Shown here in pieces: positions 1-7,657 of a DNA stretch of 11,452 nucleotides. Location of the stretch: positions 1-11,452 of the forward strand of contig CALCGO010000459.1 in NCBI GenBank assembly GCA_937901055.1. Direction: 5' to 3'. A program made the translations under genes and the position numbers. The notes beneath the pieces are model-generated. The model was not told the origin of the DNA, did not search any database, and worked only from the letters and a program-made list of their open reading frames with translations. Origin of the DNA: an uncultured Rhodobacterales bacterium (GTDB taxonomy: Bacteria; Pseudomonadota; Alphaproteobacteria; Rhodobacterales; Rhodobacteraceae). Every line of letters begins with the position of its first letter. Within the stretch, counting starts at the first letter, position 1.

Positions 1-291
1 GCTACCAAGGAAAAAGTTACCGAGGCGTTCAAGATCATTACATCCGATCCAAACGTTAAAGGCATTCTCGTAAACATCTTCGGCGGCATCATGCGCTGCG
101 ATGTTATCGCGGAAGGCGTGGTTGCTGCGGTAGCCGAAGTTGGCCTGAAAGTGCCGCTGGTTGTGCGCCTAGAGGGTACAAACGTCGAAAAAGGTAAAGA
201 GATTATCAACAACAGTGGCCTCGGGGTTATTGCTGCGGACGATCTGGGCGATGCTGCCAAGAAAATTGTTGCTGCAGTGAAGGGGGCTTGA
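1..291 (+). CDS. sucC: Succinyl-CoA synthetase (ADP-forming) beta subunit, C-terminal part (5' truncated by window)
   Basis: The reading frame is open from base 1 to the TGA at 289-291, giving the last 96 residues of the beta subunit. SucC proteins are usually about 390-400 residues, so roughly 300 residues, including the ATP-grasp nucleotide-binding domain, lie upstream of the window. The visible part is the C-terminal CoA-ligase domain. It has the conserved segment NIFGGIMRCDVIAEG (fragment residues 25-39), whose GGI region lies at the alpha/beta interface near the substrate site in the family, and VVRLEGTNVEKG (residues 57-68). With SucD the enzyme interconverts succinyl-CoA and succinate with nucleotide triphosphate formation in the cytoplasm. 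sucD starts 3 bases after the stop, so the two are co-transcribed and probably translationally coupled. Identification is secure. Confidence 0.97.
   Translation, partial: ATKEKVTEAFKIITSDPNVKGILVNIFGGIMRCDVIAEGVVAAVAEVGLKVPLVVRLEGTNVEKGKEIINNSGLGVIAADDLGDAAKKIVAAVKGA
279..286 (+). promoter_or_regulatory. Ribosome binding site of sucD inside the sucC 3' end
   Basis: The purine-rich stretch GAAGGGGG lies in the last codons of sucC, 8 bases before the sucD ATG at 295. It supports that ATG as the start and suggests coupled translation of the two synthetase subunits. Confidence 0.7.
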
Positions 292-294
292 TCC

Positions 295-1176
295 ATGGCT
301 GTTCTAGTAAATGAAAACACCAAGGTTATCTGTCAGGGTCTTACCGGCTCGCAAGGTACTTTCCACTCCGAACAGGCGATTGCTTATGGCACGCAGATGG
401 TTGGTGGTGTGACACCCGGTAAAGGTGGTCAATCCCACATCGGCTTGCCGATCTTCAACACTGTGCACGAAGCGCGCCACACAACTGGTGCAAACGCTAC
501 CGCGATCTACGTTCCACCTCCCTTCGCAGCGGATGCCATTCTTGAGGCAATCGACGCGGAACTGGAACTGATCGTTTGTATCACCGAAGGCATTCCCGTG
601 CTGGACATGATGCGTGTGAAACGTGCCCTTGAGGGTTCTAAATCCACATTGATCGGCCCTAACTGCCCGGGTGTTATCACGCCTGACGCATGCAAAATCG
701 GCATTATGCCGGGTCACATCCACAAACGTGGTTCCGTGGGCGTTGTTTCGCGCTCCGGTACGCTGACGTATGAAGCTGTGAAGCAGACAACTGACGCTGG
801 CTTGGGTCAATCGACCTGCATCGGCATCGGCGGCGACCCGATCAAAGGCATGGAACACATCGATGCGCTCGAACTGCTTCTGGCGGACGACGAAACGCAA
901 TCGATCATCATGATCGGTGAAATCGGTGGCTCCGCTGAAGAAGCAGCAGCGCAGTTCTTCAAGGATGAAGCCAAACGTGGTCGCACCAAGCCGATCGCTG
1001 GTTTCATTGCTGGTCTAACGGCCCCTCCCGGTCGTCGCATGGGCCACGCTGGCGCGATTGTTGCTGGCGGCCAAGGCGGCGCCGAAGACAAAATTGAAGC
1101 TATGAAATCTGCTGGTTTCGTAGTCGCCGACAGTCCGGCAAGTCTAGGCGAAGCTGTATTGAAAGCTATCGGCTAA
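295..1176 (+). CDS. sucD: Succinyl-CoA synthetase (ADP-forming) alpha subunit
   Basis: This is a complete 293-residue protein (family about 289-300). The alpha subunit carries the CoA-binding Rossmann domain and the phospho-histidine intermediate. Visible motifs are the CoA-binding loop GLTGSQG (15-21), GPNCPG (121-126), the IGEIGG segment with the conserved glutamate (Glu209), and GHAGAIVAGG, in which His251 is the histidine phosphorylated during catalysis. It pairs with SucC to make succinate plus ATP or GTP from succinyl-CoA in the TCA cycle. The ATG at 295 is supported by the GAAGGGGG site and by the typical N-terminus (MAVLVNENTKVICQG). A strong intrinsic terminator follows 9 bases after the stop, so sucC-sucD transcription should largely end here. 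No anomalies seen. Confidence 0.98.
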   Translation: MAVLVNENTKVICQGLTGSQGTFHSEQAIAYGTQMVGGVTPGKGGQSHIGLPIFNTVHEARHTTGANATAIYVPPPFAADAILEAIDAELELIVCITEGIPVLDMMRVKRALEGSKSTLIGPNCPGVITPDACKIGIMPGHIHKRGSVGVVSRSGTLTYEAVKQTTDAGLGQSTCIGIGGDPIKGMEHIDALELLLADDETQSIIMIGEIGGSAEEAAAQFFKDEAKRGRTKPIAGFIAGLTAPPGRRMGHAGAIVAGGQGGAEDKIEAMKSAGFVVADSPASLGEAVLKAIG

Positions 1177-1185
1177 TAAACACCG

Positions 1186-1217
1186 CCCGGCCACTCAGAA
1201 GGGTGGCCGGGTTTTTT
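1186..1217 (+). terminator. Intrinsic terminator after sucD
   Basis: CCCGGCCAC (1186-1194) pairs perfectly with GTGGCCGGG (1203-1211). A T.G and a C-G pair extend the stem to 11 bp closing an AGAA loop (1197-1200). Six T residues follow directly (1212-1217). This is a textbook rho-independent terminator on the + strand. It separates sucCD from sucAB-VOC-lpd, although the genes are often described as one cluster. Confidence 0.9.
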
Positions 1218-1271
1218 CAAAGGTCCAATAAGGGCCGTCACATATAGGGAGCGGATTTTCCGTCTAGGCCA

Positions 1272-4214
1272 ATGACAGAGCAATCCTCCAACGACCAATT
1301 CCACAACGAGTCCTTCTTGCAAGGGCACAACGCCGAGTATGTCGAGCAACTGCAAGCGCGGTTCGCCAACGACCCCAACTCGGTAGACGAAAGTTGGCAA
1401 CAGTTCTTCCGCGCCCTCGCCGAAGAACCCAGCGTCGCCCGCGCCGAGGCCGCAGGCCCAAGCTGGGGCCGTACCGACTGGCCCCCAGTGCCACACGACG
1501 ACCTAACCGCCGCGCTGGATGGCCAATGGGCCGAACCGGAAGTAGTTGGCAAGAAGATCAAAGCCAAGGCCGCCGAAACAGGCGCCGCAGTTTCCGAAGA
1601 ACAGGTCAAACAAGCCGTTCTCGATTCCATTCGCGCGTTGATGCTGATCCGCGCCTACCGTATTCGCGGACATCTGGCAGCGGACCTTGATCCACTACGT
1701 CTAACCCCTCCACCTGCCCATCCCGAGTTGGATCCAGCCAGTTACGGTTTCACTGAAGCTGACATGGATCGCCCGATTTTCCTCGACAACGTGCTTGGCC
1801 TTGAACACGGCTCGATGCGCGAGATTGTAGCCATTGTGAAACGTACCTACTGCGGTACATTTGCGCTGCAATACATGCATATCTCCAACGCCGAAGAAGC
1901 TGGTTGGCTGAAAGAGCGGATCGAGGGTTACGGAAAAGAAATTGCTTTCACCAAGATGGGCCGTAAAGCCATCTTAAACAAACTGGTCGAGGCCGAAGGC
2001 TTCGAGAAATATCTCCACGTCAAATACATGGGCACCAAGCGGTTCGGTCTGGACGGCGGGGAAGCCTTGATTCCTGCGTTGGAACAAATCGTTAAACGTG
2101 GTGGCCAGCTTGGCGTTAAAGAAATCGTAGTAGGTATGCCCCACCGTGGCCGCCTCTCGGTTTTGGCCAACTTCATGGGCAAACCTTACCGCGCGATCTT
2201 CCACGAATTTCAGGGTGGCAGCTATAAGCCGGACTCCGTTGAAGGCTCCGGTGATGTTAAATACCACCTAGGCGCATCTGCGGATCGCGAATTTGACGGC
2301 AACAACGTCCACCTGTCATTAACGGCAAATCCAAGCCATCTTGAGGCGGTTAACCCTGTTGTACTAGGCAAAGTTCGCGCCAAACAACAACAGCTTGGCG
2401 ACGAAGATCGCTCCATGGTGCTACCGTTACTTCTGCACGGTGACGCTGCGTTTGCAGGCCAAGGCATTATCGCAGAAGGGTTCGGCCTGTCGGGTCTAAA
2501 GGGTCATAAAACCGGCGGTACAATCCATATCGTGGTGAACAACCAGATTGGTTTCACCACATCGCCGCACAACTCGCGTTCCAGCCCTTATCCTACTGAT
2601 ATCGCGATGATGGTTGAGGCGCCGATCTTCCATGTTAACGGTGACGATCCCGAAGCCGTGGTTCACGCAGCCAAGGTTGCCACAGAATTCCGCCAGAAGT
2701 TCCACAAAGACGTGGTCCTGGACATTTTCTGCTACCGTCGTTTCGGCCATAACGAGGGCGACGAGCCCATGTTCACGCAGCCGCAAATGTATCGTGCGAT
2801 CAAGAAGCAGAAGACAACTCTACAATTGTACACAGACCGCCTTATCGCCGACGGTTTGATCCCCGAAGGCGAAATCGAAGACGTGAAAACCGCGTTTCAG
2901 GCTCACCTGAACGAGGAATTCGACGCCGGTAAAAACTACAATCCCAATAAAGCCGATTGGCTTGACGGGCGCTGGTCGCATCTGGACCGCAAACAAGAAC
3001 AGTACGAGCGCGGCAAAACGCCTGTCACAAAAGGTCGCCTAAAAGAAGTCGGCGACGCGTTGACCCGCCTTCCGGAGGGGTACAACCCGCATAAAACTGT
3101 TGTACGGATGTTGAACACCAAGAAAGAAGCCTTGAAATCGGGCGAAGGTATCGACTGGGCAACAGCGGAGGCTTTAGCCTTCGGAACGCTGATGCTCGAA
3201 GGTTATCCGGTGCGGCTATCCGGTCAGGATTGTACACGTGGTACATTCAGTCACCGCCATTCCGGTATCATCGATCAGGAAAGCGAAGAACGCTACCTGC
3301 CGCTGAACCACATCAAAGAGGGTCAAGCCGAGTACGAAGTAATCGACTCCATGCTCTCTGAATATGCGGTACTGGGTTACGAATACGGCTACACGCTGGC
3401 AGAACCAAACGCGCTAACTTTATGGGAAGCCCAGTTCGGAGACTTCGCCAACGGCGCGCAAATCATGATCGACCAGTTCATAAGTTCCGGCGAACGTAAA
3501 TGGTTGCGTATGTCCGGCTTGGTCATGCTTCTACCGCATGGCTATGAAGGCCAAGGGCCAGAGCATTCCTCTGCCCGCCTTGAAAGGTTCTTGCAGCTAT
3601 CCGCCGAAGACAACTGGATCGTTGCCAATTGCACTACACCTGCGAACTACTTCCATATTCTTCGCCGCCAGATGCATCGGACGTTCAGAAAACCGCTGAT
3701 CCTCATGACGCCGAAGTCCTTGTTGCGCCACAAAGGTGCGGTATCGACCCTGAAGGAAATGCAAACCGGTTCCAGCTTCCACCGTGTATTGTGGGATAGT
3801 GCACAATCCGGCCAGTCAGATACGGTTCTAAAATCTGACGCCAAAATCAAACGCGTCGTGATGTGTTCGGGCAAGGTTTACTACGACCTATTGGCTGAAC
3901 GGGACGCGCGTGGCATTGATGATGTCTATCTGATGCGACTGGAACAGTTCTATCCGTTCCCGGCCATGTCTTTGACTAAAGAGATGCAGCGCTTCAAAAA
4001 CGCTGATGTCGTCTGGTGTCAGGAAGAGCCTAAGAACCAAGGCGCCTGGACATTCGTCGAGCCAAATATCGAATGGGTCCTTGGCCGTATCGACGCCAAA
4101 TCTAAACGCCCGATCTATGCTGGTCGCGCCGCTTCGGCGTCGGCTGCCACGGGTCTCGGATCAACACATAAAGCACAACAAGCGGCGCTCGTTAACGACG
4201 CGCTGACACTGTAA
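1272..4214 (+). CDS. sucA: 2-oxoglutarate dehydrogenase E1 component
   Basis: This 980-residue thiamine-diphosphate enzyme decarboxylates 2-oxoglutarate and transfers the succinyl group to the lipoyl arm of E2 (SucB). Lengths of about 930-990 are usual. Regions in order: the N-terminal E2-binding segment (about 12-50, SFLQGHNAEYVEQL then SWQQFF); the E1 dehydrogenase domain with GMPHRGRLSVL (288-298, His291) and NPSHLEAVNP (353-362); the ThDP/Mg motif HGDAAFAGQG (389-398, Asp391) with NNQIGFTTS (423-431); RRFGHNEGDEP (489-499); the transketolase-like pyrimidine domain (about 627-830, including GQDCTRGTFSHRH); and the C-terminal domain with QEEPKNQGAW (917-926). The ATG at 1272 gives the family-typical N-terminus, but its ribosome site is weak (TAGG at 1265-1268). 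The upstream terminator implies a separate promoter or read-through. I see no convincing promoter boxes in 1218-1271. sucB follows after 13 bases. Confidence 0.98.
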   Translation: MTEQSSNDQFHNESFLQGHNAEYVEQLQARFANDPNSVDESWQQFFRALAEEPSVARAEAAGPSWGRTDWPPVPHDDLTAALDGQWAEPEVVGKKIKAKAAETGAAVSEEQVKQAVLDSIRALMLIRAYRIRGHLAADLDPLRLTPPPAHPELDPASYGFTEADMDRPIFLDNVLGLEHGSMREIVAIVKRTYCGTFALQYMHISNAEEAGWLKERIEGYGKEIAFTKMGRKAILNKLVEAEGFEKYLHVKYMGTKRFGLDGGEALIPALEQIVKRGGQLGVKEIVVGMPHRGRLSVLANFMGKPYRAIFHEFQGGSYKPDSVEGSGDVKYHLGASADREFDGNNVHLSLTANPSHLEAVNPVVLGKVRAKQQQLGDEDRSMVLPLLLHGDAAFAGQGIIAEGFGLSGLKGHKTGGTIHIVVNNQIGFTTSPHNSRSSPYPTDIAMMVEAPIFHVNGDDPEAVVHAAKVATEFRQKFHKDVVLDIFCYRRFGHNEGDEPMFTQPQMYRAIKKQKTTLQLYTDRLIADGLIPEGEIEDVKTAFQAHLNEEFDAGKNYNPNKADWLDGRWSHLDRKQEQYERGKTPVTKGRLKEVGDALTRLPEGYNPHKTVVRMLNTKKEALKSGEGIDWATAEALAFGTLMLEGYPVRLSGQDCTRGTFSHRHSGIIDQESEERYLPLNHIKEGQAEYEVIDSMLSEYAVLGYEYGYTLAEPNALTLWEAQFGDFANGAQIMIDQFISSGERKWLRMSGLVMLLPHGYEGQGPEHSSARLERFLQLSAEDNWIVANCTTPANYFHILRRQMHRTFRKPLILMTPKSLLRHKGAVSTLKEMQTGSSFHRVLWDSAQSGQSDTVLKSDAKIKRVVMCSGKVYYDLLAERDARGIDDVYLMRLEQFYPFPAMSLTKEMQRFKNADVVWCQEEPKNQGAWTFVEPNIEWVLGRIDAKSKRPIYAGRAASASAATGLGSTHKAQQAALVNDALTL

Positions 4215-4227
4215 AGGAATTGAACCA

Positions 4228-5412
4228 ATGACGGAAATTCGTGTTCCAACTCTAGGTGAAAGCGTCACCGAAGCCACCGTGGCAACATGGTTCAAGAAGC
4301 CCGGCGATGCTGTGGCCGTTGATGAAATGTTGTGCGAACTTGAAACAGACAAAGTAACGGTCGAGGTCCCCTCGCCTGTTGCCGGTGTCATGTCCGAGAT
4401 CGTAGCGAATGAGGGCGACACTGTCGGCGTCGATGCCCTGCTCGCCAACATCGAAGAAGGCGCTGCTGCAGCAGCCGCGCCAGCAAAGGCAGCGGAAACG
4501 GCCCCTGCACCTGCGCCAGCAGCGACGACGGCAAAAGACGTTGAAGATGCCCCGTCGGCCAAAAAACTGATGGCTGAAAAAGGGCTGACATCTGATCAGG
4601 TTACAGGCACTGGCCGTGATGGCCGTGTCATGAAAGAAGATGTGCAAAATGCGGTTGCTCCGGCACCTGCAGCACCGGCTGCGCCGCGTGCTCCGGTTAC
4701 AGCGGATGACAGCGCCCGCGAAGAACGCGTGAAGATGACCCGCCTTCGCCAAACTATCGCGCGTCGCTTAAAAGAATCGCAGAACACTGCCGCTATGCTC
4801 ACCACCTATAACGAGGTGGATATGTCGGCGATCATGGCCCTTCGGAATGAATACAAAGACCTGTTCCTTAAGAAACACGGCGTGAAATTGGGCTTCATGT
4901 CCTTTTTCACCAAGGCTTGCTGCCATGCGTTGAAGGAAGTTCCTGAAGTGAACGCCGAAATCGACGGCACCGACGTTGTCTATAAAAACTTCGTTCACAT
5001 GGGCGTTGCTGCTGGTACACCAACCGGCCTAGTTGTTCCGGTTGTGCGCGATGCAGACCAGATGTCTTTCGCAGCGATCGAACAGAAAATCGGCGAGCTT
5101 GGCGCACGTGCCCGTGACGGCAAACTGTCTATGGCAGAAATGCAGGGTGGTACGTTCACAATCTCGAACGGCGGCGTTTACGGATCGTTAATGTCCTCGC
5201 CAATTCTAAATCCACCGCAATCCGGTATCCTCGGCATGCACAAAATTCAGGATCGTCCTGTTGTGGTTAACGGCGAAATCGTCATCCGCCCGATGATGTA
5301 TCTGGCGCTGTCCTACGACCACCGTGTTGTGGATGGCAAAGGTGCCGTGACATTCCTCGTGCGCGTCAAAGAAGCGCTCGAAGATCCACGTCGTTTGTTG
5401 ATGGATTTGTAA
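4228..5412 (+). CDS. sucB: Dihydrolipoyllysine-residue succinyltransferase (E2 of 2-oxoglutarate dehydrogenase)
   Basis: A complete 394-residue E2 core protein that accepts the succinyl group from E1 and passes it to CoA. Domains: a single lipoyl domain (1 to about 77) with the lipoylation site ETDKVTV, Lys42; an Ala/Pro-rich flexible linker (about 78-101); the peripheral subunit-binding domain (about 106-142, SAKKLMAEKGL then GRDGRVMKEDV) that holds E3 and/or E1; a second Ala/Pro linker (about 143-158); and the acyltransferase domain (about 165-394) ending in the catalytic DHRVVDG (His365, Asp369). TISNGGVYGSLMSSPILN (311-328) is typical of succinyltransferases rather than pyruvate dehydrogenase E2. 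The start is supported by AAGGA 10 bases upstream (4214-4218). It belongs to one transcription unit with sucA, and the VOC gene follows after 19 bases. Confidence 0.98.
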   Translation: MTEIRVPTLGESVTEATVATWFKKPGDAVAVDEMLCELETDKVTVEVPSPVAGVMSEIVANEGDTVGVDALLANIEEGAAAAAAPAKAAETAPAPAPAATTAKDVEDAPSAKKLMAEKGLTSDQVTGTGRDGRVMKEDVQNAVAPAPAAPAAPRAPVTADDSAREERVKMTRLRQTIARRLKESQNTAAMLTTYNEVDMSAIMALRNEYKDLFLKKHGVKLGFMSFFTKACCHALKEVPEVNAEIDGTDVVYKNFVHMGVAAGTPTGLVVPVVRDADQMSFAAIEQKIGELGARARDGKLSMAEMQGGTFTISNGGVYGSLMSSPILNPPQSGILGMHKIQDRPVVVNGEIVIRPMMYLALSYDHRVVDGKGAVTFLVRVKEALEDPRRLLMDL

Positions 5413-5431
5413 ACCGCAAGGTACATCACCC

Positions 5432-6088
5432 ATGCTGCGTTTCGACCACATAGCCATCGGTTGCGCGTCCCTCGAACAGGGGGCCGCCTATGTGGCCGAC
5501 CGTACTGGATTGAAAATCCCCAATGGGGGCGAGCATCCATTGATGGGCACCCACAACCTGCTAATGTCGCTAGGGATCGATATCTTTTTCGAAGTCATCG
5601 CGATCAATCCCTCCGCCCCGAAACCCAAGCATAATCGCTGGTTCGGGCTGGACGACTCGCGCGTTCAAGCCAGTCTTTCCAAGCGCGCCAAACCGCACTC
5701 ATGGGTCCTCAACTCTGACGATCTGGATGCAGATTTGGCAGCTGCCAAGTCTCTCGGAATTGATATTGGAACACCGCGCACTCAAACGCGCGGTGATCTG
5801 ACTTGGCGTTTCGCCGTTCGTGCAGACGGCGCAATTCCGCTAGACGGCGCTGCTCCGATGATAATGGAATGGCCCGCTAACATCGCGGCCCATCCAGCGT
5901 CTGGAATGACGGATTTTGGGGCTCGCATTAAGTCCATCAATCTCGATACAAGATACGCTAGTGAAGTTAATAAATTGCTAAAAACTCTCGGTGGCGGCAA
6001 CATGCCAATAGAGATACATGATTCACCCGACACGAAACTGACTGTAACGCTGACCATGCAAGACGGGCGCGAAGCGGTTTTAGATTAA
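5432..6088 (+). CDS. VOC-superfamily protein with glyoxalase-like domain, substrate unknown
   Basis: A 218-residue protein resembling the Glyoxalase_3 type of vicinal-oxygen-chelate (VOC) proteins. The N-terminal half has the expected beta-alpha-beta start LRFDHIAIGCASLEQG (His6), then GEHPLMGTHNLLMSLG (33-48) and IFFEVIAINP (51-60, Glu54). The second half begins near HSWVLNSDDLD (89-99) and contains MIMEW (143-147, Glu146). His6, Glu54, His89 and Glu146 are plausible metal ligands by position, but this is inference. No signal peptide or membrane segment is visible, so it should be cytoplasmic. It begins 19 bases after sucB with a modest AAGG site (5418-5421), so it is co-transcribed with sucAB and lies between the E2 and E3 genes. 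Its reaction is unknown. A role in clearing a reactive 2-oxoacid or acyl-CoA by-product, or in complex maintenance, is only a guess. The family is sure; the function is not. Confidence 0.85.
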   Translation: MLRFDHIAIGCASLEQGAAYVADRTGLKIPNGGEHPLMGTHNLLMSLGIDIFFEVIAINPSAPKPKHNRWFGLDDSRVQASLSKRAKPHSWVLNSDDLDADLAAAKSLGIDIGTPRTQTRGDLTWRFAVRADGAIPLDGAAPMIMEWPANIAAHPASGMTDFGARIKSINLDTRYASEVNKLLKTLGGGNMPIEIHDSPDTKLTVTLTMQDGREAVLD

Positions 6089-6107
6089 CCATACGTAAAG
6101 GAATAAG

Positions 6108-6185
6108 CCGGATTTAGCGAAATTGTGCATACGTGTTGTGTACGCATTGTGTACGTGTTGTGTACACGAAAATCCGGTCTTTTTT
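6108..6185 (+). repeat. Inverted repeat enclosing tandem TTGTGTACG repeats, followed by a T tract
   Basis: CCGGATTT (6108-6115) and AAATCCGG (6170-6177) are perfect inverted repeats flanking 54 bases, and six T residues end the element at 6180-6185. The enclosed part has TTGTGTACG starting at 6136 and 6147, and TTGTGTACA at 6158, an 11-bp period. A diverged copy (TTGTGCATACG) starts at 6123. A 14-bp segment, TACGTGTTGTGTAC, occurs twice exactly (6130-6143 and 6152-6165). GTGTAC can pair with itself through GUAC plus G.U pairs, and CGTGT/ACACG (6154-6158/6164-6168) forms a small hairpin. The element ends 3 bases before the lpd ribosome site. It could be a terminator/attenuator before lpd, an operator with sites on one face of the helix, or a degenerate intergenic repeat. 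Confidence 0.65.
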
Positions 6186-6188
6186 GCC

Positions 6189-6195
6189 AAAGGAG
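6189..6195 (+). promoter_or_regulatory. Ribosome binding site that fixes the lpd start
   Basis: AAAGGAG lies 6 bases before the ATG at 6202. This is the best ribosome site in the region. It selects ATG 6202 over an in-frame GTG at 6133, which would add 23 residues encoded by the repeat element and unlike the family N-terminus. Confidence 0.9.
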
Positions 6196-6201
6196 ACACC
6201 C

Positions 6202-7590
6202 ATGTCCAACTACGACGTCATCATCATTGGCGGAGGCCCCGGCGGCTACGTCTGTGCAATCCGCTGCGCCCAGCTAGGCTTAAAAACTGCCTGTGTTGAA
6301 GGCCGCGGCGCGCTTGGCGGAACATGCCTAAACGTTGGCTGTATCCCGTCCAAGGCACTACTGCACGCTTCGCATTCCTTGCACGAAGCACAAACAAATT
6401 TCACTAAAATGGGCCTGATGGGCAAGTCTCCTTCTGTCGATATGGGCAAGATGATGGACTACAAACAGGGCGTAATTGACGGTAATACGGCCGGCATCGA
6501 GTTCCTGTTCAAGAAGAACAAAGTTGACTACATTCAAGGCTGGGGCAAGATATCCGGTAAAGGCGAGGTCACTGTCGGTGACGACGTTCACACCGCCAAA
6601 AACATAGTAATCGCAACGGGTTCCGAGCCATCCGCCCTTCCGGGCGTAACCGTTGACGAACGGGTTGTTGTAACATCCACCGGCGCATTAAGCCTGCCGA
6701 AAGTCCCGAAGAAGCTTGTCGTTATTGGCGCTGGCGTGATCGGGTTGGAGCTCGGTTCCGTATACGCGCGCCTAGGGTCAGAAGTTACCGTGGTGGAATT
6801 CCTTGACCAAGTCACACCGGGTATGGACGGCGAGATCTGCAAAACCTTCCAACGTAGTTTGAAGAAACAAGGATTGAAGTTCGTAATGGGCGCCGCCGTT
6901 CAAAAGGTGACGGCCACTAAAACCAAAGCGAAAATCACCTATCTACTGCGCAAAAACGATACCGAAGCGACCATCGACGCCGACGTAGTTCTGGTTGCAA
7001 CAGGCCGCAAGCCTTACACAGACGGTTTAGGTTTGGCTGAAATTGGTGTGGAAATGACCGATCGCGGACAGGTACAAACCAACGCTCATTGGCAAACAAA
7101 CGTTGAAGGTATCTACGCGCTTGGTGACGTGATCACTGGCCCGATGCTGGCGCACAAAGCCGAAGACGAAGGCATGGCAGTTGCTGAAACCATCGCGGGT
7201 CAAGCGGGTCATGTGAACTACGACGTCATTCCGGGTGTGATCTACACCACACCAGAAGTGGCCTCCGTTGGGAAAACCGAAGAGCAGCTGAAAGAAGAAG
7301 GGCGTGCCTATAAAGTTGGCAAGTTCAACTTCATGGGTAACGGTCGCGCGAAGGCGAATTTCGCGGGCGAAGGGTTTGTAAAAATTCTGGCTGATGCTTC
7401 AACAGACCGTATTTTGGGATGTCATCTGATGGGCCCCGCCGCCGGTGAACTTATCCACGAGATCTGCGTAGCCATGGAATTCGGCGCCTCCGCCGAAGAC
7501 ATTGCCCGCACTTGCCACGCCCACCCAACCTATTCCGAGGCTGTCCGCGAAGCGGCTTTGGCATGTGGCGACGGTGCAATCCACGCCTGA
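6202..7590 (+). CDS. lpd: Dihydrolipoyl dehydrogenase (E3)
   Basis: This 462-residue flavoprotein reoxidises the dihydrolipoyl groups of E2 and reduces NAD+. Motifs: FAD-binding GGGPGG (10-15) in the N-terminal beta-alpha-beta; the redox-active disulfide GGTCLNVGCIPSK (Cys42, Cys47); NAD-binding GAGVIGLELG (176-185); second FAD motif YALGDV (305-310); dimerisation domain from about 345; and the catalytic HAHPTYSE near the C-terminus (His441 with Glu446, contributed to the partner subunit's active site). The length fits the family (about 460-475). Its position after sucAB suggests it serves 2-oxoglutarate dehydrogenase; whether it also supplies other lipoyl complexes cannot be seen here. A 113-base gap with an unusual repeat element separates it from the VOC gene, so its expression may be adjusted independently. 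A hairpin terminator follows 9 bases after its stop. Confidence 0.97.
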   Translation: MSNYDVIIIGGGPGGYVCAIRCAQLGLKTACVEGRGALGGTCLNVGCIPSKALLHASHSLHEAQTNFTKMGLMGKSPSVDMGKMMDYKQGVIDGNTAGIEFLFKKNKVDYIQGWGKISGKGEVTVGDDVHTAKNIVIATGSEPSALPGVTVDERVVVTSTGALSLPKVPKKLVVIGAGVIGLELGSVYARLGSEVTVVEFLDQVTPGMDGEICKTFQRSLKKQGLKFVMGAAVQKVTATKTKAKITYLLRKNDTEATIDADVVLVATGRKPYTDGLGLAEIGVEMTDRGQVQTNAHWQTNVEGIYALGDVITGPMLAHKAEDEGMAVAETIAGQAGHVNYDVIPGVIYTTPEVASVGKTEEQLKEEGRAYKVGKFNFMGNGRAKANFAGEGFVKILADASTDRILGCHLMGPAAGELIHEICVAMEFGASAEDIARTCHAHPTYSEAVREAALACGDGAIHA

Positions 7591-7594
7591 TACG

Positions 7595-7633
7595 AAAAAG
7601 GGACGGCCTATTCAGGTCGTCCCAATTAATTTT
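7595..7633. terminator. Bidirectional terminator between convergent lpd and dnaJ
   Basis: GGGACGGCCT (7600-7609) pairs with AGGTCGTCCC (7614-7623) in a 10-bp stem with one G.T pair and an ATTC loop. Five A residues precede it (7595-7599), so a minus-strand transcript from dnaJ would have a U tract right after the hairpin. On the + strand it is followed by AATTAATTTT, a weaker tract. It fits the convergent gene arrangement and probably serves both sides. Confidence 0.75.
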
Positions 7634-7657
7634 GCGTTAAGACAGGTTACGTAATCG

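Noticed and set aside
304..900. Open frame of 198 codons on the minus strand opposite sucD
   Set aside because: Fully antisense to a well-supported gene, with no family resemblance and Cys/His/Arg-rich low-plausibility composition. It is a codon-usage shadow.
1238..1630. Open frame of 130 codons on the minus strand opposite the start of sucA
   Set aside because: Antisense to the well-conserved N-terminal region of sucA, with low-complexity Ser/Ala composition and no family match. It is treated as a shadow.
6123..6168. CRISPR-like array
   Set aside because: The repeats are 9-11 bp and adjacent, with no spacers of CRISPR size and no cas genes nearby.
6133..6201. Upstream GTG start adding 23 residues to Lpd
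   Set aside because: The extension is encoded by the TTGTGTACG repeat element, does not resemble the E3 N-terminus and has no ribosome site. ATG 6202 has AAAGGAG at ideal spacing.
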